A stretch of DNA of 64,000 nucleotides from Pseudomonas sp. TH10 (GCF_016651255.1 NZ_JAEKEG010000050.1:1-64000), one strand, 5' to 3'; positions 27,344 through 36,582 are shown, counted from the first letter of the stretch. Notes: generated by a model not told the origin, from the sequence alone. Numbers and translations: made by a program.

Positions 27344-29659
27344 TCAGAAGTGGAAGTTGGTGCTCAGCAGTGCCGTACGCCCCGCCGCCTGGTTGGCGAA
27401 GTGGGTCGAGAAGGCTTTGTCGTAGTAGGTTTCGTTGGTCAGGTTCTGCACGTTGAGTTGCAGGTCGACGTTCTTGGTCAGCTTGTAAGCTGCCATCGCG
27501 TCGTAGCGAACATAGTCATCAACCATGGTGGTGTTGGCCACGCTGCCGAACACGTCATCGACGTAGAACGCGCCGCCACCGACGGTCAGCTTCGGCGTGA
27601 CCTGGTAGGTCGTCCACAGGCTGGCACTGTTTTTCGGTGTGTTCGGCAGTTCGTTGCCATCGTTGGCTGCGCCCAGTGGGCCGCCATCCACCTGCTCGCT
27701 GTCCATGTAGGCGTAACCGGCGAAGACCTGCCATTTGTCAGTGATCTTGCCGCTGGCCGACAGTTCGACACCTTGCACGCGGGTCTTGCCGGCGTTTTCG
27801 TACGACGTGGTATCGACTTGCACACGAGCGTTTTCTTTCTCGGTGCGGAAGATGTCGGCGGTCAGCGACAGACGATCATTCAACAGATCCCACTTGGTAC
27901 CGATTTCGTAGTTCTTGGTGGTTTCCGGCTCCATGTCGCTGCTCAGCAGATTGCCGCTGCGATCGGTGGCGCCGCCCAACGGGTTGCCGTCCATGCCTTC
28001 ACCGAGGGTGTTGCCCGGTGGCGTCGCCGAGGTGGCGTAGGAGGCATAGATGCTGCCGTTTTCTGCCGGCTTGTAGACGATGCCGAACTGGCCGGTAACG
28101 AACTCGCTGGTGTCATCGCCCTTGGCCGTGGTCGCGCCGGCAGCGGTATACGATTTGTAGTCGGTGTCGAAATGGTCGTAACGCAGACCCATGTTCACCA
28201 GCCACTGCTCGTTCAACTCCAGGGTGTCGAACACATACAGCGCGTAGGTGTTGGCCTTGGTGTCGGTGCCGGCGTAGTTACGCGAGATCGCACCGTTCCA
28301 TGGATCGCTCGGGTTCGGGCTGGACAGCGAGGTGCAGTTGTAGCCACTTGGCGCGCCGATCAGCGCAGGGGTGCAGTTGGTGGTCGCGGCGCTGGTGCGT
28401 GGCGTGGTGTCGGTGTTGACGTTGTACGAGGACTTCTGGCTTTCCTCACGGGTGTATTCAACGCCAGTGGAGAAGCTGTTCTTGAAGCCGGCGACGTAGA
28501 AGTTGCCGAACAGGTCGGTCTGGTTGGTGGTGGTCTCGGTGTTGCTCACCCGAGTATTCGCACGACGCCAGACGCTGCCATTGTTGACGTTGCCCTTGCT
28601 GTCGTCCGGCTGAGTGAGGATGTAATCCTGCATGCTGGTGCCGTGACGCAGGGTGTTCTTGATCGTCAGCGAGTCGCTCAGGTCATGCTCGATGGCGAAG
28701 GTCGCGGTGTCGGTGCGGCCCTTGCGGAAGTCGCGATCCAGACCGTAGAAGTTGCTGTGGTCGCCACCCGAGTACGGTTTGTCAGGGTTGGACTTGGTGC
28801 GCGCCGCCGAGCCACCGGTTGGAATGGTGTACGGGATGCCCGAGTCCGGGGTGTCGTTGCTTTCGAGATGGTAGTAATCGAGGTTGACGCGGGTGTCGGT
28901 ACCCAGGCCAAAGGCCAGGGACGGGGCGATACCCCAACGGTCGTAATCGACCTTGTCGCGACCGGCAACGTTGCTCTCGTGGCTCATCAGGTTGAGACGG
29001 CCGGCGGCGGTGTCGCTGAACTGGTAGTTGCCGTCGAGGGTGTAGCGCTGGGTCTGGTCGGAGCCCCAGGTGAAACCACCGTCGAACGAGTTGCCCAGAT
29101 GGGCTTTCTTGCTCACCATGTTGATGCTGCCACCGGCAGCGCCACGGCCGCCAATGGCCGAGTTCGGGCCTTTGCTGACTTCGATCGACTCTACCGCGAA
29201 GATCTCTCGGCTTTGCGAGCCGGTGTCGCGCACGCCGTCCAGGTACGTGTCGCCCTGGGCATCGAAACCACGGATGAATGGACGGTCGCCCTGCGGGTTG
29301 CCACCTTCACCGGCGCCGAAAGTGATGCCCGGAACGGTACGCAGCGCGTCCTGCATGTTCAGGGCGCCGGTGTCTTTCAGAACCTGTTGCGGAATTACCG
29401 TTACCGAGCGCGGCGTGTCGACCAGCGGTGCGGTGTACTTGGGCGAGGAGGCTTTCTCGACCTGGTAGGACGTCGGGTCCTGCGTTTCGCCGGTGATGGC
29501 GGTAGCGTCCAGGGCGATGGCATTACCAGAGGCTTTGCTGTCGGTTTTTTCGGCAGCGAACACCATGTGGCCTGCAGAGCTGGCGGTAATCGCTACGCCA
29601 ATTGCAGAGGCGAGCAAACGTGGTGAACTGACTGGTAATTGTGCGTGTTGACGTGCCAT
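27344..29659 (-). CDS. piuA: TonB-dependent catecholate-type siderophore receptor PiuA
   Basis: Outer-membrane beta-barrel receptor for ferric siderophores. It has 771 residues: a signal peptide (about 1-36, ending SSAGHMVFAAE), a plug domain (DTPRSVTVIPQQVL, ALRTVPGITFGAGEGG, FIRGFDAQGDTYLDG, GRGAAGGSINMVSK) and a barrel ending in FHF with a terminal Phe. The ATG at 29659 is preceded by GGGGAGGGG. Its neighbour piuC is divergent and a Fur-like site lies in between. In P. aeruginosa and related species PiuA is an entry route for catechol-type siderophore-antibiotic conjugates (known for the family). Confidence 0.92.
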   Translation of the reverse strand: MARQHAQLPVSSPRLLASAIGVAITASSAGHMVFAAEKTDSKASGNAIALDATAITGETQDPTSYQVEKASSPKYTAPLVDTPRSVTVIPQQVLKDTGALNMQDALRTVPGITFGAGEGGNPQGDRPFIRGFDAQGDTYLDGVRDTGSQSREIFAVESIEVSKGPNSAIGGRGAAGGSINMVSKKAHLGNSFDGGFTWGSDQTQRYTLDGNYQFSDTAAGRLNLMSHESNVAGRDKVDYDRWGIAPSLAFGLGTDTRVNLDYYHLESNDTPDSGIPYTIPTGGSAARTKSNPDKPYSGGDHSNFYGLDRDFRKGRTDTATFAIEHDLSDSLTIKNTLRHGTSMQDYILTQPDDSKGNVNNGSVWRRANTRVSNTETTTNQTDLFGNFYVAGFKNSFSTGVEYTREESQKSSYNVNTDTTPRTSAATTNCTPALIGAPSGYNCTSLSSPNPSDPWNGAISRNYAGTDTKANTYALYVFDTLELNEQWLVNMGLRYDHFDTDYKSYTAAGATTAKGDDTSEFVTGQFGIVYKPAENGSIYASYATSATPPGNTLGEGMDGNPLGGATDRSGNLLSSDMEPETTKNYEIGTKWDLLNDRLSLTADIFRTEKENARVQVDTTSYENAGKTRVQGVELSASGKITDKWQVFAGYAYMDSEQVDGGPLGAANDGNELPNTPKNSASLWTTYQVTPKLTVGGGAFYVDDVFGSVANTTMVDDYVRYDAMAAYKLTKNVDLQLNVQNLTNETYYDKAFSTHFANQAAGRTALLSTNFHF

Positions 29660-29708
29660 TGAAATTCCCCTCCCCAAGGATTTGAGGGGGCGGAATATAG
29701 GGTAAACA

Positions 29709-29726
29709 GGTATTCGTATCAATTGC
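29709..29726. promoter_or_regulatory. possible Fur box between piuA and piuC
   Basis: The minus strand reads GCAATTGATACGAATACC, which matches only about half of the Fur 19-mer GATAATGATAATCATTATC. Position, 50 bp before piuA in an iron-uptake locus, is the stronger argument. The AT-rich stretch to 29780 is probably the shared promoter region. Confidence 0.4.
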
Positions 29727-29866
29727 GAAACATTGCTAACTGCACTGAATTTACATTCTTTACATTTTAACCTTACGGTTTTTGCCAGTTCATTCGTCTC
29801 TCGGGTTTTACACGGCCAATAAGAATCAATACCATTGCCGCCTCTTTGCCATCAGGTGACATCGCC

Positions 29867-30547
29867 ATGCTGCTGCACATCCCCGGACTGTTCGCCAAAG
29901 ACGAGGTGCAGCGCATCCGCGAGGCGCTGGAACAGGCCGATTGGGCCGATGGCAAGATCACTGCCGGCTTCCAGTCGGCCAAGGCCAAGCACAATTTGCA
30001 GTTGCCCGAAGGCCATCCGCTGGCCAAGGAAATCGGTGCAGCGATGCTTGAGCGGTTGTGGAAAAATCCGCTGTTCATGTCCGCCGCGTTGCCGCACAAA
30101 GTATTCCCGCCGTTAGTGAACTGTTACACGGCCGGTGGCAGTTTCGACTTCCACATCGACAACGCGGTGCGCCAACCGAAAGGCAGTATCGAGCGCGTAC
30201 GCACGGATCTCTCGGCGACGCTGTTCTTCAGTGAGCCTGCGGATTACGACGGCGGCGAACTGGAGATCCAGGACACTTACGGCACACAACGGGTGAAGCT
30301 ACCGGCCGGCGACATGGTCTTGTACCCCGGCACCAGCCTGCACAAGGTCAACGCGGTCACTCGCGGCGCACGCTATGCGTCGTTCTTCTGGACGCAAAGT
30401 CTGGTGCGCGAAGACAGCCAGCGTGCGTTGCTGTTCGAGATGGACGGGGCGATCCAGCAGCTCACTCAAGACATGCCTGATCACCCCTCGCTGATCCGCC
30501 TTACCGGCACTTATCACAATTTGCTGCGTCGCTGGGTCGAGGTCTGA
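29867..30547 (+). CDS. piuC: PiuC, Fe(II)/2-oxoglutarate-dependent PKHD-type hydroxylase
   Basis: A cytoplasmic non-haem iron dioxygenase of the PiuC/YbiX family, always found with siderophore receptors; its substrate is unknown, perhaps the imported siderophore. It has 226 residues. The iron triad is His96-X-Asp98 (FDFHIDN) and His159 (GTSLHKV), and Arg169 (TRGARYASF) fits the 2-oxoglutarate site. The ATG at 29867 gives the family start MLLHIPGLF. The next gene begins directly at the stop codon. Confidence 0.93.
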   Translation: MLLHIPGLFAKDEVQRIREALEQADWADGKITAGFQSAKAKHNLQLPEGHPLAKEIGAAMLERLWKNPLFMSAALPHKVFPPLVNCYTAGGSFDFHIDNAVRQPKGSIERVRTDLSATLFFSEPADYDGGELEIQDTYGTQRVKLPAGDMVLYPGTSLHKVNAVTRGARYASFFWTQSLVREDSQRALLFEMDGAIQQLTQDMPDHPSLIRLTGTYHNLLRRWVEV

Positions 30548-31312
30548 GTGACAGACTTTCGCTTGCGCCGCGAGGAAGTTCTCGACGGCGCGCAATTCAA
30601 CGCCATGCTCGCAGAGAGCCCGGCCCGTGCCGCGCAGGCGATTTTGCTGGCGGCGGGGGCCAATGTCCTCGAAGCGCAGGCGCTGCTCGGGCAGATCCTG
30701 CTGGATGGCCAAGGCATAGCGCAGGATCAGCCGTTGGCGCTGCGCTGGTTCGGCATCGCTGCCGGACGCGGCCATCTGATGGCGCGCAACATGCTCGGTC
30801 GATGCCATGAGCACGGGTGGGGGTGCGCTGCGGACGCCGCAGTGGCGGCCGGGCATTATCGGATCGCCGCAGACGCAGGCCTGGATTGGGCGATGTACAA
30901 CTACGCCAACCTGCTGGCAACCGGGCGTGGGGTAACGGAAGATCAGGGGCAGGCACTTGCTCTGTACCGCCGTGCCGCCGGGCTTGGCCACGCGAAATCG
31001 ATGAACCTGCTGGGGCGTTATCTTGAAGAAGGCCAGTACTGCCCGGGTGATCCGAAGGCGGCGCGTGACTGGTATCGACGCTCGGCGGTTGGCGGCGATT
31101 TTCGCGGGCAGTTCAGTTATGCCGCCGTGCTGGCGGATGAAGGCAATGTCGCCGAAGCGCTGCACTGGTTACGCAAGGCACTGTCGGGCGGGAACCTGAA
31201 TTTCCTGCGGGTGGCGAGCCAGGCGTTGGCGAGCGCCGCCGATCCGCAAATCCGCGCATTGGCAACCGACTACGCCCAGCGCCAAAGCGAATTGGAACGC
31301 GATCCCCTGTAA
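30548..31312 (+). CDS. Sel1-repeat protein
   Basis: A 254-residue protein made mostly of Sel1/TPR-like helical repeats, for example ALLGQILLDGQGIAQDQPLALRWF, MARNMLGRCHEHGWG and ANLLATGRGVTEDQGQALALYRRAAGLGHAKSMNLLGRYLEEG. There is no signal peptide, so it is likely a cytoplasmic adaptor. The GTG start follows the piuC stop without a gap, which implies translational coupling. The same pair occurs in P. aeruginosa (PA4515-PA4516). Its partner is unknown. Confidence 0.88.
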   Translation: MTDFRLRREEVLDGAQFNAMLAESPARAAQAILLAAGANVLEAQALLGQILLDGQGIAQDQPLALRWFGIAAGRGHLMARNMLGRCHEHGWGCAADAAVAAGHYRIAADAGLDWAMYNYANLLATGRGVTEDQGQALALYRRAAGLGHAKSMNLLGRYLEEGQYCPGDPKAARDWYRRSAVGGDFRGQFSYAAVLADEGNVAEALHWLRKALSGGNLNFLRVASQALASAADPQIRALATDYAQRQSELERDPL

Positions 31313-31352
31313 TTGCGGGCAATGACGAAACGCTACCTGCACTGCAATTGGC

Positions 31353-31438
31353 CGTAGGAGCTGCCGCAGGCTGCGATCTTTTGATCTGGTGTTTTAAAAA
31401 CAAGATCAAAAGATCGCAGCCTGCGGCAGCTCCTACAG
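31353..31438. repeat. REPIN-like inverted repeat with a 34-bp perfect stem
   Basis: GTAGGAGCTGCCGCAGGCTG... (31354-31387) is the exact complement of 31403-31436, with a 15-nt centre. It belongs to the GCAGGCTGCGATC type and lies between convergent transcripts. Confidence 0.88.
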
Positions 31439-31458
31439 GGACTGCATTTCAAGGCACA

Positions 31459-31488
31459 AAAAAGCCCATGACGCGTCATGGGCTTTTT
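31459..31488. terminator. bidirectional terminator of speC and the Sel1 gene
   Basis: AAAAAGCCCATGACG is followed directly by its complement CGTCATGGGCTTTTT. A/T runs flank both sides, so it works on both strands. Confidence 0.9.
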
Positions 31489-31506
31489 GTTTTGCGCGGC
31501 GACCGC

Positions 31507-32670
31507 TTACACGTAATACGATTTCAGCGGCGGGAAGCCATTGAACTCTACGGCGCTGTAGCTAGTGGTGTAGGCACCGGTCGACAGCCAGTACATACGG
31601 TCACCGATCGCCAGGTTCAGTGGCAGGCCGTATTTGTAGTTTTCGTACATGATGTCGGCGCTGTCGCAGGTCGGACCGGCGATGACGACTTCTTCCATCT
31701 CGCCTTTCTTTTCGGTCCAGATCGGGAACTTGATCGCTTCGTCCATGGTTTCGATCAGGCCGGAAAACTTGCCCACATCCGTGTACACCCAGCGCTCGAC
31801 GGCGGTGCGCGACTTACGCGCAACCAGCACCACTTCGCTGACCAGAATGCCGGCGTTGGCGATCAGCGAACGGCCCGGCTCGAGAATGATTTCCGGCAAG
31901 TCATCACCGAAGTCTTCTTTCAGGAAGCGGATGATTTCTTCGGCGTAGGTTTCCAGGCTGTTGGTGCGGGTGATGTAGTTGGCCGGAAAGCCGCCGCCCA
32001 TGTTGATCAGCTTGAGGTGGATGCCGTCTTCTTCTTTCAGGCGTTCAAAGATCACCTTGACCTTGGCGATCGCCGCGTCCCACACGCTGATGTCGCGCTG
32101 TTGCGAGCCAACGTGGAACGAGATGCCGTAAGGCACCAGTCCGAGGTCACGGGCGAGGATCAGCAGGTCCATGGCCATGTCGGTCTGGCAGCCGAATTTG
32201 CGCGACAGTGGCCAGTCAGCGGTGGTCGAGCCTTCAGTCAGAATACGTACATAGACTTTCGAACCCGGTGCAGCCTTGGCGATGTTGCGCAGGTCGGCCT
32301 CGGAGTCGGTGGAGAACAGGCGCACGCCTTTCTCATAGAAGTAGCGGATGTCCTTGGATTTCTTGATGGTGTTGCCGTAGCTGATACGGTCGGCGCTGAC
32401 GCCGCGATCCATCACTTTGTCCAGCTCATAGATCGAGGCGATGTCGAAGCTCGAACCTTTCTCTTTGAGCAGGTCGATGATCTCGACGGCCGGGTTGGCC
32501 TTGACTGCGTAGTAGACCTTGGCGAATTCGAAACCGGCGCGCAGGTCATCGTAGGCCTGGCTGATCATCGCGGTGTCGATCACCACGAACGGGGTTTCTT
32601 GCTTGTCGGCGAACGCCTTCATTTTGTCAAAAGTGGCGCGCGCGAAATAATCTTCGACGTTGATCGACAT
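31507..32670 (-). CDS. speC: ornithine/lysine decarboxylase (PLP, fold III)
   Basis: Makes putrescine from ornithine (and possibly cadaverine from lysine) as the first step of polyamine synthesis. It has 387 residues, the eukaryotic-like alanine-racemase fold. PLP Lys57 is in YYAVKANP, phosphate-binding glycines in NMGGGFPA, EPGRSLIANAG follows, and the active-site Cys335 is in GPTCDSAD. The ATG at 32670 follows TTAGGAG. The P. aeruginosa SpeC (PA4519) has the same length. A terminator-like hairpin lies in its leader. Confidence 0.93.
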   Translation of the reverse strand: MSINVEDYFARATFDKMKAFADKQETPFVVIDTAMISQAYDDLRAGFEFAKVYYAVKANPAVEIIDLLKEKGSSFDIASIYELDKVMDRGVSADRISYGNTIKKSKDIRYFYEKGVRLFSTDSEADLRNIAKAAPGSKVYVRILTEGSTTADWPLSRKFGCQTDMAMDLLILARDLGLVPYGISFHVGSQQRDISVWDAAIAKVKVIFERLKEEDGIHLKLINMGGGFPANYITRTNSLETYAEEIIRFLKEDFGDDLPEIILEPGRSLIANAGILVSEVVLVARKSRTAVERWVYTDVGKFSGLIETMDEAIKFPIWTEKKGEMEEVVIAGPTCDSADIMYENYKYGLPLNLAIGDRMYWLSTGAYTTSYSAVEFNGFPPLKSYYV

Positions 32671-32772
32671 GCTGGAGACTCCTAAGGGCAAACTGGTTTG
32701 GTCAATGGGTGTAAATGAACGTCCTCCGTATCCCCACTTTGGTTCGCCTACTTCCCAAGGCATGTCGCCGAA

Positions 32773-32806
32773 AGCAAAAAGGCCATGGGGCTCTGCCCTT
32801 GGCCTT
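32773..32806 (-). promoter_or_regulatory. intrinsic-terminator hairpin in the speC leader
   Basis: On the minus strand AAGGCCA-(AGGGC-AGA-GCCC)-TGGCCTT type pairing (7 bp plus 4 bp after a small internal loop) is followed by TTTTTGCTTT. It ends 103 nt before the speC ATG, where full termination would silence speC, so it is a candidate attenuator. The rest of the 447-bp gap holds a REPIN at 33006 and no gene. Confidence 0.6.
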
Positions 32807-33005
32807 GCTGTCTCGTCGTCAGTACTTGAGCCGGATGGATCGTTTCCAGCATGGACGTTCGGCGCGAACTTTAGGGGGTGAGGGGCCTGAGATCAACTAA
32901 AAATGTCGCGTTTTTGCACGCTTCCGTCGTGCGGTCCTGGACAGTTACTGATGTAACCGACCTGCATGACAGTGTGATGTTCCCCAAGGAGGGAGATTTC
33001 AATAC

Positions 33006-33107
33006 GTGCAGGAGCGAGCTTGCTCGCGATGGACGTCAACGATAGCGCAGGGAACCTGATACCCCGCGGGGCCATTGAGTGCATCGCGAGCAAGCTCGCT
33101 CCTACAG
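33006..33107. repeat. REPIN-like inverted repeat (GAGCGAGCTTGCTCGCGA type)
   Basis: TGCAGGAGCGAGCTTGCTCGCGATGG and CATCGCGAGCAAGCTCGCTCCTACA bracket about 50 bp. It starts 11 bp after the stop of the ABC ATPase gene and probably marks the end of that transcript. Confidence 0.85.
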
Positions 33108-33117
33108 TTATTTTTTG

Positions 33118-34275
33118 TCAGGCGACCGCAGTCTCGGCTGGCGAAACAATGCTGGTCTTGCCGCCACGGGACTTGCCGGAGCTCAGGTACTCGGCAATCG
33201 ACTCCTGAGTGACTTCACCCAGGAACACCCGCTCGGCGTCCATCACCGGCAACCACGAGCGGTTGAACTCGTACATGCGCGACAGCAGGATGCGCAAATG
33301 CTCGTCGTAGGCCGCCGTGGCGTTGAACTCGCGCAGGTATTGCGCGCACGTGCCGGCCTGGCGATGCAGGTCACGACGTCGGACATAGCCCAGCGCCTTG
33401 TTCTCACCATCCGTCACCACCACATAACGGCGGTCATGTTCGTCCATCAGCTCCAGGGCGTCGGCCACCGGGGTTTCCGGGCTGACCGATGGCGCGTTGT
33501 CCGCCGCGTCTTCAGCCTTCACCAGCAACAGGCGCTTGAGGGTGCTGTCCTGGCCGACGAAATTGCTCACGAAATCGTCCGCCGGATGCGCCAGCAGGGT
33601 GTCCGGGTGGTCGATCTGCAGAAGTTTGCCGGCGCGGAAGATCGCGATCTTGTCGCCGAGTTTGATCGCTTCGTCGATGTCGTGGCTGACCATGATCACG
33701 GTCTTGTTCAGCGCGCGTTGCATCTCGAAGAACTCGTTCTGGATCATCTCGCGGTTGATCGGGTCGACTGCGCCGAACGGCTCGTCCATCAGCAGCAGCG
33801 GCGCATCCGCCGCCAGTGCGCGGATCACGCCGATCCGTTGCTGCTGGCCACCGGACAACTCACGCGGGTAGCGATGCAGATACTGCTTGGGCTCCAGCTT
33901 GATCATGCTCATCAGTTCGCGGGCGCGGTCGTGGCATTTCTGTTTGTCCCAGCCGAGCAGCTTCGGCACGACGACGATGTTCTCTTCGATGGTCATGTTG
34001 GGGAACAGACCGATCTGCTGGATCACGTAGCCGATGTTGCGGCGCAGGGTTACTTCGTCGAGGTCGGTGGTGTCTTCGCCGTTGATCAGGATCTTGCCCG
34101 AGGTCGGTTTGATCAGGCGGTTGATCATCTTCAGCGTGGTGCTTTTGCCGCAACCCGATGGCCCGAGGAACACACAGATTTCGCCTTCATTGACGGTCAG
34201 GCTCACCGAGTCCACGGCTTTGACATCTTTGCCGTTGCTTTGGAAAGTTTTGCTGAGGTTTTGAAGTTCGATCAT
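33118..34275 (-). CDS. ABC importer ATPase with CBS domains (betaine/choline type)
   Basis: Energises uptake of a quaternary ammonium compound; OpuCA/ProV/OsmV family. The 385-residue protein has Walker A GPSGCGKSTT, signature LSGGQQQRIGVIRAL, Walker B LLLMDEPFGAVD, and a tandem CBS region (about 255-370) that in relatives senses ionic strength. The start at 34275 (MIELQNLSKTF) overlaps the stop of the upstream permease (ATGA). It is the last gene of a four-gene operon. The exact substrate cannot be told from sequence. Confidence 0.9.
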   Translation of the reverse strand: MIELQNLSKTFQSNGKDVKAVDSVSLTVNEGEICVFLGPSGCGKSTTLKMINRLIKPTSGKILINGEDTTDLDEVTLRRNIGYVIQQIGLFPNMTIEENIVVVPKLLGWDKQKCHDRARELMSMIKLEPKQYLHRYPRELSGGQQQRIGVIRALAADAPLLLMDEPFGAVDPINREMIQNEFFEMQRALNKTVIMVSHDIDEAIKLGDKIAIFRAGKLLQIDHPDTLLAHPADDFVSNFVGQDSTLKRLLLVKAEDAADNAPSVSPETPVADALELMDEHDRRYVVVTDGENKALGYVRRRDLHRQAGTCAQYLREFNATAAYDEHLRILLSRMYEFNRSWLPVMDAERVFLGEVTQESIAEYLSSGKSRGGKTSIVSPAETAVA

Positions 34276-34925
34276 TTGAGGAGTCCTTTTGGAGTCAACG
34301 AGCGTTGCAGCCATTGGAGAATCAGGTCAGCGAAGATGGCCAGGAGACTGACCAGCAGCGCGCCGACGATAAGCATCGACATGTCACTGCGGCTGATTGA
34401 AGCGAGGATCAACACACCGAGGCCGCCAGCGCCGATGGTCGCGGCGATGGTCATCACGCCGATGTTCATCACCACGGCAGTGCGCACGCCGGCGAGGATG
34501 ACTGGCACCGCAATTGGCAACTCAACCATGCGCAGGCGCTGGCCGAACGTCATGCCAATGCCACGTGCAGCTTCACGAATGCCAGGTTCAACGCCGGTCA
34601 GGGCGAGGTAGGTGTTGCGCATGATCGGCAGCAGCGAATAAAGAAACACGGCGGTAATCGCTGGCATCGGGCCGAGGCCCTGGCCGAACTTGGAATAGAA
34701 CGGCAGCAGCAAACCGAACAGGGCAATCGACGGCACGGTCAGCAGCACCGTCGCGCTGGCCTGCAACGGGCCGGCAAGGCTCGGGAAACGCGTCATCAGA
34801 ATGCCCAGCGGCACGCCAACGACAATCGCCAACGTCACGGCGATACCAACGAGGGTGATGTGCTGCCAGGTCAGGTGCATCACCTGCTGCCAGTCGAGAT
34901 GGGAAAAGGCGTTCAGGAATTCCAT
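34272..34925 (-). CDS. ABC importer permease (betaine/choline type), 217 aa
   Basis: Inner-membrane subunit of the OpuCB/CD family with five or six hydrophobic segments and the ATPase-contact loop EAARGIGMTFGQRLRMVELP (residues about 116-136). It overlaps the ATPase gene by 4 bp and follows the binding-protein gene after 13 bp. It presumably forms a heterodimer with the permease encoded at 35866-36582. Confidence 0.9.
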   Translation of the reverse strand: MEFLNAFSHLDWQQVMHLTWQHITLVGIAVTLAIVVGVPLGILMTRFPSLAGPLQASATVLLTVPSIALFGLLLPFYSKFGQGLGPMPAITAVFLYSLLPIMRNTYLALTGVEPGIREAARGIGMTFGQRLRMVELPIAVPVILAGVRTAVVMNIGVMTIAATIGAGGLGVLILASISRSDMSMLIVGALLVSLLAIFADLILQWLQRSLTPKGLLK

Positions 34926-34938
34926 GACTTCTCCTCTC

Positions 34939-35844
34939 TTAATTCAACGGATGTTGGCGCAGGAAATCGGCGGCAACTTTCGATGGGCTTTCGTGATCAA
35001 CGTCGACCCGCGCGTTGAGCTGGCGCATGGTTTCGTCGTCGAAGAGTTCGGCCAACGGTTTGATTTCTTCCGCGAGTTTTGGATGAGCGTCGAGGTAGGC
35101 CTGACGTACCACCGGCGCAGCGGTGTAGTCGGGGAAGTAATGCTTGTCGTCTTCCAGCAGCTTGAGTTTGAAGGCGTTCAAGCGACCGTCGGTGGTGTAG
35201 ACCAGCCCGGCAAAGACCTGGCCATTGCGCAGCGCGGTATAGACCAGGCCCGCGTCCATCTGGCGGATGTTCTTGCGGGTCAGGTTCATGTCGTAGAGCT
35301 TGACCATGCCGTCGAGGCCGTCGGAGCGGTTGGCGAATTCGGTGTCCAGCGCCACCAGATGATTGGTCTTGGCTTCGGCGCGCAGCACTTCGTTCAACTG
35401 ACTGATGTTGTTGATCTGCGGATATTCCTCGGCGACTTTTTTAGGCAGGGCGAGGGCGTAGGTGTTGCTGAATTTCGACGGCGTCAGCCAGATCAGACCT
35501 TTTTTCGCATCGAGTTCTTTCACCCGTGCGTAGGACTCTGCGCTGTCGAGTTTTTCAGTGACATGGTTGTAGGCCACCAGCGACACGCCGGTGTATTCCC
35601 AGAGCATGTCGAGTTGCCCGCTTTCGTGGGCGCTGCGAGCGAGGTTGCTGCCCAGACCACCCGTGACTTGGGTGTCGTAGCCTTTGCTGCGCAGGTATTG
35701 CGAGGTGATTTCGGCCAGCAGTGTCTGTTCCGTGAAGACTCGCGCACCGATGCGAATCACTGGTTTTTCTGCCGCTTGGGCAATGCCTGCGAACAGCAGG
35801 GCACTGCTCAGCATCAGGCCTAGAATCAAGCTGAATCGTTTCAT
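34939..35844 (-). CDS. periplasmic quaternary-ammonium-binding protein (OsmF/OpuCC-like)
   Basis: Substrate-binding subunit of the importer. The 301-residue precursor has a signal peptide (about 1-24, ALLFAGIAQAAE), followed by the family stretch IRIGARVFTEQTLLAEI, GGLGSNLARSAHESGQLDMLWEYTGVSL and LALDTEFANRSDG. There is no lipobox Cys, so it is a soluble periplasmic protein rather than a lipoprotein. It lies between the two permease genes. Confidence 0.9.
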   Translation of the reverse strand: MKRFSLILGLMLSSALLFAGIAQAAEKPVIRIGARVFTEQTLLAEITSQYLRSKGYDTQVTGGLGSNLARSAHESGQLDMLWEYTGVSLVAYNHVTEKLDSAESYARVKELDAKKGLIWLTPSKFSNTYALALPKKVAEEYPQINNISQLNEVLRAEAKTNHLVALDTEFANRSDGLDGMVKLYDMNLTRKNIRQMDAGLVYTALRNGQVFAGLVYTTDGRLNAFKLKLLEDDKHYFPDYTAAPVVRQAYLDAHPKLAEEIKPLAELFDDETMRQLNARVDVDHESPSKVAADFLRQHPLN

Positions 35845-35865
35845 AGGTATTCCTTCGCAAAAGCC

Positions 35866-36582
35866 TTAAGTCGGGCGCAAACCGCGTTCCAGCCAGAGAC
35901 GGCTGGCGAGGGTGACCACGCCATCGAGCAGCAAGGCCAGCAGCGCGGTACACGCGGCGCCGAGCAGCAGTTGCGGCTGATTGTTCAGGGCGATGCCGGG
36001 GAAAATCAGGCTGCCGAGGCTGTTGGCGCCGATCAGGAACGCCAGCGGCGCGGTACCCACATTGATCGCCAGCGCGACACGCACACCACCGATGATGATC
36101 GGTACGGCGTTTGGCAGTTCGACCCGCCATAACACTTGGGTCGGCGTCATGCCGATGCCGACAGCGGCTTCTTTCAGCGAACCCTGGACGTTTTTCAGGC
36201 CTTCATAGGTGTTGCGCACAATCGGCAGCAACGAGGCGAGGAACAGGGCGAAGATCGCAGGACCACTGCCGATGCCAAGGATGCCCAGGGCGATCGCGAG
36301 TACGGCCAACGGCGGCACGGTGTTGCCGATGTTGAAGATCTGCATGAAGCGTTCAGCGCGGCCGACCATGGTCGGGCGACTGAGAAAGATACCGGCGGGG
36401 ATGCCCACGACCAGGGCGGCCAGCATTGAAGCGAGGACGAGAATCAGATGAGCTTGCAGGTAAAACAACAAATCGTCGCGGTAGTGTTCGATCGTGTTGA
36501 TGCCGATCCAGTGGACCAGCAGGGCCAGGAGCGCGATTACAACCGCACCTCCCATCAGCCCTTTGCCATAGCGGATAGCCAC
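35866..36582 (-). CDS. ABC importer permease (betaine/choline type), 238 aa
   Basis: First gene of the operon. It has about six hydrophobic segments and the loop EAAVGIGMTPTQVLWRVELP (residues about 138-158). The start is a GTG with AAGGAG 9 nt upstream. The transcription order permease, binding protein, permease, ATPase is the reverse of the opuCA-CB-CC-CD order I know from P. syringae and P. aeruginosa, so this is probably a separate paralogous system. Confidence 0.9.
   Translation of the reverse strand: MAIRYGKGLMGGAVVIALLALLVHWIGINTIEHYRDDLLFYLQAHLILVLASMLAALVVGIPAGIFLSRPTMVGRAERFMQIFNIGNTVPPLAVLAIALGILGIGSGPAIFALFLASLLPIVRNTYEGLKNVQGSLKEAAVGIGMTPTQVLWRVELPNAVPIIIGGVRVALAINVGTAPLAFLIGANSLGSLIFPGIALNNQPQLLLGAACTALLALLLDGVVTLASRLWLERGLRPT

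Noticed and set aside
26528-29626. 1032-codon plus-strand frame opposite piuB and piuA
   Set aside because: It spans two real minus-strand genes, their spacer and a REPIN, and has no recognisable domain.
29709-29726. Calling a certain Fur box
   Set aside because: The match to the 19-bp consensus is only about half; kept as low-confidence.
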